Assembly: GCA_964592815.1 (NCBI GenBank)
Contig: CAZQGE010000050.1
Location: 1 to 9,784 of the forward strand
DNA: 9,784 bases
Source of the DNA: CAZQGE01 sp964592815
GTDB lineage: Bacteria > Bacillota > Clostridia > Christensenellales > CAG-917
Direction: 5' to 3'
In this document: positions 6,170 to 9,784 of the stretch, one piece after another
Layout: each line of letters starts with the position of its first letter
How positions within the stretch are numbered: position 1 is the stretch's first letter
Program-made: the position numbers and the translations under genes
Notes under the pieces: generated by a model
Told to the model about the DNA's origin: nothing
The model's database searches: none
The model's input: only the letters and a program-made list of their open reading frames with translations

Positions 6170-6186
6170 TCAGTATCTTTCAGTAT
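6170..6186. repeat. Paired TCAGTAT direct repeat upstream of nfnA
   Basis: TCAGTAT occurs at 6170-6176 and 6180-6186, a 10-bp period that would place both copies on the same DNA face. It lies 33 to 49 bases upstream of the nfnA start, in the 95-base nth-nfnA gap. A regulator site is possible, but the sequence is short and AT-rich. Confidence 0.3.
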
Positions 6187-6232
6187 TTATTCTTATTCGT
6201 ACGTTTTGTTTTTTCAAAATTTGATTATTATT

Positions 6233-6862
6233 TCATTTTACTTCGTTTGTTTTATAGAACTTGCAATAGTCTTTAAGAGCGCAATTTTTGCAATCAGGCT
6301 TTTGAGAGTGACAAGTGTATCTTCCTAAAAAAATCAGCAAATGATGCAGTTGACTCCACAAATCTTTATCAAAACATTGTTGAAGTTGTTGCTCTGTTAG
6401 TTCAGGCGTTTTTGCATTTACAAGTCCAAGTCGGTTAGCAACTCTAAACACGTGAGTATCAACCGCAATCGCATCACCGTGAAACGCTTCTGAGAACACT
6501 ACGTTTGCAGTTTTTCTGCCTACTCCTGTCAGTTTTACAAGGTTGTCTTGCGTATCGGGCACTCCGCCTAAAGCCAAAACTTCGCTTGCCATTCCTTTTA
6601 TAGCTTTTGCTTTATTTTTATAAAATCCACAAGAAAAAATTTCACGCTCTAATTCCTCAACTGACATATCGCAAAATTGTTCAGCTGTATTTGCTTTCTT
6701 AAAAAGCTCGCTTGTAACTTTGTTCACCCTTTTATCCGTGCATTGAGCCGACAAAATTACCGCCACCAAAAGCTCAAAAGGCGTGGAATAGTCCAGTTCA
6801 CATTTAGCATTTGGAAACATACTTTTCAGAATGTCAAAAATTTCCTTGTTTACTTTTTTCAT
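6233..6862 (-). CDS. nth: Endonuclease III, DNA glycosylase / AP lyase
   Basis: Base-excision repair enzyme that removes oxidised pyrimidines and cleaves at the abasic site. From ATG 6862 it has 209 residues, close to the 211 of Escherichia coli Nth. The helix-hairpin-helix motif LTGVGRKTA (111-119) contains the catalytic Lys K117, and the catalytic Asp is D135 in VDTHV. The C-terminal [4Fe-4S] ligands C184, C191, C194 and C200 show the canonical C-x6-C-x2-C-x5-C spacing, so the enzyme looks intact. An in-frame TTG at 6880 would add six residues, but it falls inside the promoter spacer. No Shine-Dalgarno precedes ATG 6862, and a leaderless transcript is predicted. nfnA follows 95 bases downstream on the same strand. 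Confidence 0.95.
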   Translation of the reverse strand: MKKVNKEIFDILKSMFPNAKCELDYSTPFELLVAVILSAQCTDKRVNKVTSELFKKANTAEQFCDMSVEELEREIFSCGFYKNKAKAIKGMASEVLALGGVPDTQDNLVKLTGVGRKTANVVFSEAFHGDAIAVDTHVFRVANRLGLVNAKTPELTEQQLQQCFDKDLWSQLHHLLIFLGRYTCHSQKPDCKNCALKDYCKFYKTNEVK

Positions 6863-6897
6863 TGTATAATTATTGCACAAACGTTTGCGAATGGCAA
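6862..6897 (-). promoter_or_regulatory. SigmaA-type promoter of nth, predicted leaderless, with palindromic spacer
   Basis: On the minus strand, TTGCCA (6892-6897), a 17-bp spacer and AATAAT (6869-6874) are followed by exactly six bases and the ATG at 6862. The predicted start is the A of the start codon. The spacer contains a perfect 10-bp palindrome, CAAACGTTTG (6878-6887), in a position typical of repressor operators. Confidence 0.6.
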
Positions 6898-6970
6898 GCA
6901 GACTAAATATTATAAATGCACATAAGTTAATATTTTAATCTTAATCAATCACAAAGTTACATAAGAACAA

Positions 6971-7002
6971 TTTTGCATTAGAGAATTCTCTATTTTGCAA
7001 AA
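6971..7002. repeat. Nested inverted repeat between nth and the DUF3343 gene
   Basis: A perfect 14-bp palindrome TAGAGAATTCTCTA (6979-6992) lies inside outer arms TTTTGCA (6971-6977) and TGCAAAA (6996-7002), separated by a small asymmetric internal loop. The word TTTTGCA is also directly repeated (6971-6977, 6993-6999). No T-run follows on either strand, so a simple terminator is unlikely. It could be a protein-binding site, an RNA processing hairpin or a remnant of a small mobile repeat. Confidence 0.5.
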
Positions 7003-7006
7003 GCAA

Positions 7007-7042
7007 ATATGTGCACACCTTCATATTCAGATATGCACATAT
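7007..7042. repeat. 9-bp inverted repeat just after the DUF3343 gene
   Basis: Arms ATATGTGCA (7007-7015) and TGCACATAT (7034-7042) are perfectly complementary around an 18-nt loop, directly downstream of the DUF3343 stop. On the minus strand the tail is TTTGCTTTTGC, so this may be a weak transcription terminator. Confidence 0.45.
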
Positions 7043-7045
7043 AAG

Positions 7046-7294
7046 CTACATTCTGACGGCTTTACCATAGGCGTTAAAAGTGTAAATTCCAATATAGGAA
7101 TTAAAATTACCTCTTTCCAAAACCGTCCTAACTCTTTGAATATCCTTGTCAAAAAACTTCACCGACAGTCCGCACCCAATTCCTGCAGACGATGGTGTGT
7201 TTATAAGTTTAACAGGTATTCTGTATGTCAAAAGCGTGTCATAAAACCGAAACGCTTCGTTTCGAGAACGGAATGCAACAAACAACTCTTTCAT
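7046..7294 (-). CDS. DUF3343 small protein, putative Se/S carrier
   Basis: An 82-residue protein of the DUF3343 (Se/S carrier-like) family. The family signature is the loop after the second strand, here P34-SSAGIG-C41-GL-S, with a single conserved Cys (C41) that could carry persulfide or selenide. The N-terminal KELFVAF strand and the R..A..FY helix fit the ferredoxin-like fold expected. The ATG is preceded by GGAGGG (7299-7304), a strong Shine-Dalgarno. The gene diverges from a cysteine desulfurase family gene across 116 bases; in published genome comparisons these two families recur together around selenium-dependent hydroxylase maturation genes. No selD or hydroxylase is in this window, so the specific role is open. 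Confidence 0.85.
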   Translation of the reverse strand: MKELFVAFRSRNEAFRFYDTLLTYRIPVKLINTPSSAGIGCGLSVKFFDKDIQRVRTVLERGNFNSYIGIYTFNAYGKAVRM

Positions 7295-7365
7295 AATTCC
7301 CTCCGAATAACTTATGTATCCGTTCTCTGATATAGCATATTAACAAAATTCTTTTTAGGTGCAAA

Positions 7366-7410
7366 ATGACAATTTTGATATATTTTGGCATAGTGTATAT
7401 AGGGTGAATT
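7366..7410 (+). promoter_or_regulatory. Possible promoter and ribosome-binding site of the cysteine desulfurase gene
   Basis: ATGACA (7366-7371), 17 bp, then CATAGT (7389-7394) would start transcription near 7401 and give a leader of about ten bases carrying the Shine-Dalgarno-like AGGGTG (7401-7406). The boxes are imperfect and a TATATA at 7396-7401 is a rival -10. No clear promoter for the divergent DUF3343 gene could be fixed in the same spacer. Confidence 0.35.
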
Positions 7411-8544
7411 ATGATTTATTTTGACAATGCTGCAACTTCGTTTTTTAAGCCAAAAGCTGTTGTTGAGGCAATAAACTTTGACATTTCTCATTCCGCAAAC
7501 AGCGGAAGAAGCGGTCATAAATTGGCGATTGAAGCAGGACACAAAATTGAGCTATGCAGACAATATTTGCTTGACAAACTAGGCGCGAATGATGAATTTA
7601 GCTTGGTTTTTACAAAAAACTGTACTGAAGCATTAAACTTAGCAATTCTAGGCTACATTAGACAAGGCGCAAAGGTCATCACAACTGCAAATGAACATAA
7701 TTCAGTTTTAAGACCGCTTACAGAACTTGCGTCGAACGGAGCAATAAAGCTGGAAATTATTCCACAAAATCAAAAAGGTAACATAGATTTATCATCTATT
7801 GACAACGCGTTAAGTGGCGCAGAATTATTGATTGCAAACGCCGCGTCAAACGTAACTGGTGCGCTTATAGATTTGACAGAACTCGGCAAAATTGCAAAAA
7901 AACATAACGTTCCTCTTTTGGTTGACGGAGCGCAAGCCGTACCTATAGTACCTATAAACGTAAAAGAACAAAACATTTCTATGCTTGCATTTCCTGGTCA
8001 TAAGAGCTTGCACGGATTGCAAGGAACGGGTGCGCTTATATTCAAAAAATCGTTACGTCCTGAACCGCTGTTATACGGAGGAACAGGCACAAGTTCATTC
8101 AATTTGAACCACCCGAGAACAATACCCGAAGGATATGAGGCAGGCACACAATTTGCTGGTGGAATAAGCGCACTTTATGAAGGCGCAAAATGGAGTTTTG
8201 ACAACGTTAACAAAAATAGGAAACAAATTAAAACATTGTGCGATGAACTAAACTACTTTCTGAAAAACATATCTACAAAGGTATATACAAACAACTCCGA
8301 TGTTGGAATTGTAAGTTTTAACATTGGAGATATTGACAGCTCGCTCATTTCAGAAATTTTAGACGACAAAGGGTTTGCCGTCAGAAGCGGACTTCATTGT
8401 GCGCCTTTGGTGCACAAGTATTTAGGCACTATTAAACAAGGAGCAGTAAGAGTGAGTTTGGGAGTGGATAATACGCAAAAAGAAATATATTCGTTTGCTG
8501 AAAATATTGAAGATATAATAAAAAAAGGAAGATTGAAACTTTAA
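7411..8544 (+). CDS. Cysteine desulfurase / selenocysteine lyase family protein (class V aminotransferase, EF2568-like)
   Basis: A 377-residue PLP enzyme expected to release sulfur or selenium from cysteine or selenocysteine as an enzyme-bound persulfide or selenide. It begins directly with the YFDNAATS strand typical of NifS/SufS relatives. PLP-site residues are H96 (NEHNS), the SNVTG segment (146-150), D172 (VDGAQ) and the Schiff-base lysine K198 in PGHKSLHG. The active-site Cys is C330 in VRSGLHCAP, with R347 near the C-terminus. This set fits the EF2568-type subfamily rather than housekeeping IscS or SufS; no iscU or suf genes adjoin it. It is divergent to the DUF3343 gene, the likely carrier partner, and ends 25 bases before a terminator. 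Confidence 0.9.
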   Translation: MIYFDNAATSFFKPKAVVEAINFDISHSANSGRSGHKLAIEAGHKIELCRQYLLDKLGANDEFSLVFTKNCTEALNLAILGYIRQGAKVITTANEHNSVLRPLTELASNGAIKLEIIPQNQKGNIDLSSIDNALSGAELLIANAASNVTGALIDLTELGKIAKKHNVPLLVDGAQAVPIVPINVKEQNISMLAFPGHKSLHGLQGTGALIFKKSLRPEPLLYGGTGTSSFNLNHPRTIPEGYEAGTQFAGGISALYEGAKWSFDNVNKNRKQIKTLCDELNYFLKNISTKVYTNNSDVGIVSFNIGDIDSSLISEILDDKGFAVRSGLHCAPLVHKYLGTIKQGAVRVSLGVDNTQKEIYSFAENIEDIIKKGRLKL

Positions 8545-8569
8545 GCAACTATTTTATAAATTTATGAAA

Positions 8570-8593
8570 AAAAAGGCTAATACTAGCCTTTTT
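8570..8593. terminator. Bidirectional Rho-independent terminator between convergent genes
   Basis: A perfect 10-bp stem, AAAAAGGCTA with TAGCCTTTTT (8570-8579 and 8584-8593), and a 4-nt loop. On the plus strand it is followed by GTTTTTC after the T-run, closing the desulfurase gene. On the minus strand it ends in eight Ts, so it can also stop transcripts arriving from the protease gene. Confidence 0.88.
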
Positions 8594-8765
8594 GTTTTTC
8601 ATAGGTAATAAATTTTGCTGTTTTTTGTTATTGTTTTTTGCCTAAAAATTATTTAGCTTTTGTATGATGCTGTTATTTAGCTTTTATAAATTTTAGTTAT
8701 AAGTTTATACTGTTGTTTGTTTTGTTTTTATAATTTTTTTGTTTTTTATTTAGGTTATTTGAATT
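8594..8765. repeat. T-rich intergenic stretch with duplicated TTATTTAGCTTTT
   Basis: Non-coding, extremely T-rich on the plus strand. The 13-mer TTATTTAGCTTTT occurs at 8649-8661 and 8673-8685 (24-bp period), and TTTAG recurs at 8692-8696 and 8750-8754. Its reverse complement shares AAGCTAAATAA with the left end of the window (88-98). It would be the 3' untranslated region of the protease transcript if that ends at the 8570-8593 hairpin. Confidence 0.5.
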
Positions 8766-9784
8766 TTACTTTCCCGACAAAATTCTTATTCCATTTTTAT
8801 TAAGTGAACTTGCTAAAATTGCTTGCTTAACTTGATAAGGTGAAATATTTTTATACTTTTCATTAAGCAAAAGTGCCGCCCCGGCAACAAATGGTGCAGA
8901 AACAGACGTGCCTGACATATAAGAATAAACGCCACCCGCCTTGATACCTTGAACATTGACGCCATTTGCGTAAACGTCTGGGCGCAACGTTCCTTGATAA
9001 TTTCCACGTGAAGAAAAATCTGCAACGTCGCCATTGACGTCAACTGCTCCAACTGCGATGACGTCGGAACTTATTGCAGGAGATTTCAAAACATCCTTTC
9101 CACTATTCCCAACGGCGCAAACGACACTAAGTCCTCTTGACACAAGCATTTCTGCGCCCATTTTTAGAGGGTCGGCATAAGTCATAGGTTCTGCGCCAAA
9201 ACTCATACAAACAACCTTAATATTTAATCTTTTGCAATTATCATAAACCCATTGCATTCCGTCTAAAATTTTGAAAGTTCCAGTTTCTCCGTTTTTTTCA
9301 ATAACTTTAACTGCAACTATATTTGCGTCGGGAGCAACACCTACAACCTCTTTTCCAGATGACATTCCATTTCCAACCGCAACACCACAAACAAAAGTCC
9401 CGTGTCCGTTATCATCATACGGCTCGGTTTTTCCGCCTACAAAATCAACAAACTTTGTAATTCTTTCGACGGGAATGGATAAATCACTATGTACGCTTAC
9501 GCCCGTGTCCATAACACAAATAACCGTACCCTTGCCTCTGCCTTTCCAATCGATTTCAAAAGGAAAATTGCTTCTTGAATTATTGGCATTATAACCATAC
9601 CAAACTTGATTTTCAGCCAACGTCGCAACTTTGCTTTGTGCGGATACATATTCAACTTCACGCATAGCTTCCAGTTTTTTCGCATCGTCTAGTGTACAAT
9701 TTATGCCTACCGCATTGATAAACGGATACCTATGCGTAACATAAAACTGTCGTTCTAACATAATCATTTCGCGATAGCTGTTCA
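8766..9784 (-). CDS. S8 (subtilisin-family) serine peptidase, 5' end outside the window
   Basis: Counting from the first ATG in view (9767, 333 residues), the triad is complete: D87 in VMDTG, H122 in GHGT and S288 in SGTSVSAP, with oxyanion N221 in VGNSG. The catalytic core (about 78-320) is intact. The frame stays open from 9767 to the window edge, and no Shine-Dalgarno or -10 box stands before ATG 9767. Residues 14-41 look like the tail of an I9-type propeptide (PFINAVG and VEYVSA). I therefore infer that the true start lies further right and that the visible part lacks the first part of the pro-region. No signal peptide can be judged. The compact core with no C-terminal extension suits an AprX- or Isp-like enzyme, but the cellular location is unknown. 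Confidence 0.9.
   Translation of the reverse strand, partial: NSYREMIMLERQFYVTHRYPFINAVGINCTLDDAKKLEAMREVEYVSAQSKVATLAENQVWYGYNANNSRSNFPFEIDWKGRGKGTVICVMDTGVSVHSDLSIPVERITKFVDFVGGKTEPYDDNGHGTFVCGVAVGNGMSSGKEVVGVAPDANIVAVKVIEKNGETGTFKILDGMQWVYDNCKRLNIKVVCMSFGAEPMTYADPLKMGAEMLVSRGLSVVCAVGNSGKDVLKSPAISSDVIAVGAVDVNGDVADFSSRGNYQGTLRPDVYANGVNVQGIKAGGVYSYMSGTSVSAPFVAGAALLLNEKYKNISPYQVKQAILASSLNKNGIRILSGK

Noticed and set aside
6862..6880. TTG start at 6880 for nth
   Set aside because: It lies in the promoter spacer and palindrome, has no Shine-Dalgarno, and ATG 6862 gives a length close to that of E. coli Nth.
6878..6887. LexA box in front of nth
   Set aside because: CAAACGTTTG lacks the GAAC-N4-GTTC core of Bacillus-type LexA sites.
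7312..7542. Minus-strand open frame spanning the desulfurase start
   Set aside because: It overlaps the well-supported N-terminus of the desulfurase and the divergent promoter region, and shows no domain.
8594..8765. Small genes or structured RNA in the T-rich stretch before the protease stop
   Set aside because: No open frame with a start signal and no extended pairing beyond the terminator at 8570-8593.
9271..9594. Plus-strand open frame inside the protease
   Set aside because: Antisense to the intact catalytic core; composition is that of a shadow frame.

Overview
The window is AT-rich, densely coded bacterial DNA with the standard genetic code: Trp is TGG, and TGA is used as a stop. The gene set (obg / nadD-yqeK / rsfS block, NfnAB, Fe-S endonuclease III, a Se/S-carrier-like protein beside a cysteine desulfurase) suggests an anaerobic Clostridia-like member of the Bacillota. 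No gene identifies the genus.

Layout. From 1 to 188 lie degenerate CTAAA-rich repeats and a terminator closing the leftmost operon. On the minus strand, nadD-yqeK (one fused protein) and rsfS form a tight two-gene unit. An unrecognised membrane protein on the plus strand (1749-2582) separates this unit from obg, which is usually its neighbour. Continuing on the minus strand come obg (2621-3880) with its own promoter, then nfnB and nfnA (3936-6137), then nth (to 6862). A DUF3343 gene (7046-7294, minus) and a cysteine desulfurase-family gene (7411-8544, plus) diverge from a 116-bp spacer. A subtilisin-family protease (minus, 8766 to the right edge) is probably cut at its 5' end by the window border.

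How the genes work together. NadD makes the NAD dinucleotide precursor. The YqeK domain is expected to hydrolyse diadenosine polyphosphates. RsfS and Obg both act on the 50S ribosomal subunit. NfnAB links NADH, NADPH and ferredoxin pools by flavin-based electron bifurcation. The desulfurase/DUF3343 pair probably mobilises sulfur or selenium from (seleno)cysteine.

Most unusual points. Three genes (nadD-yqeK, nth and the unknown membrane protein) lack a Shine-Dalgarno sequence. Each has a plausible -10 box placed so that transcription would start at the A of the ATG, which suggests leaderless mRNAs; two of them share an extended promoter motif. The unknown membrane protein has a soluble middle domain that faintly resembles an Mrr-type nuclease fold. 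The likely terminator of obg lies inside the 3' coding end of that convergent gene. I found no defence system, CRISPR array, insertion sequence, tRNA or rRNA. No stretch longer than 300 bases lacks a gene.
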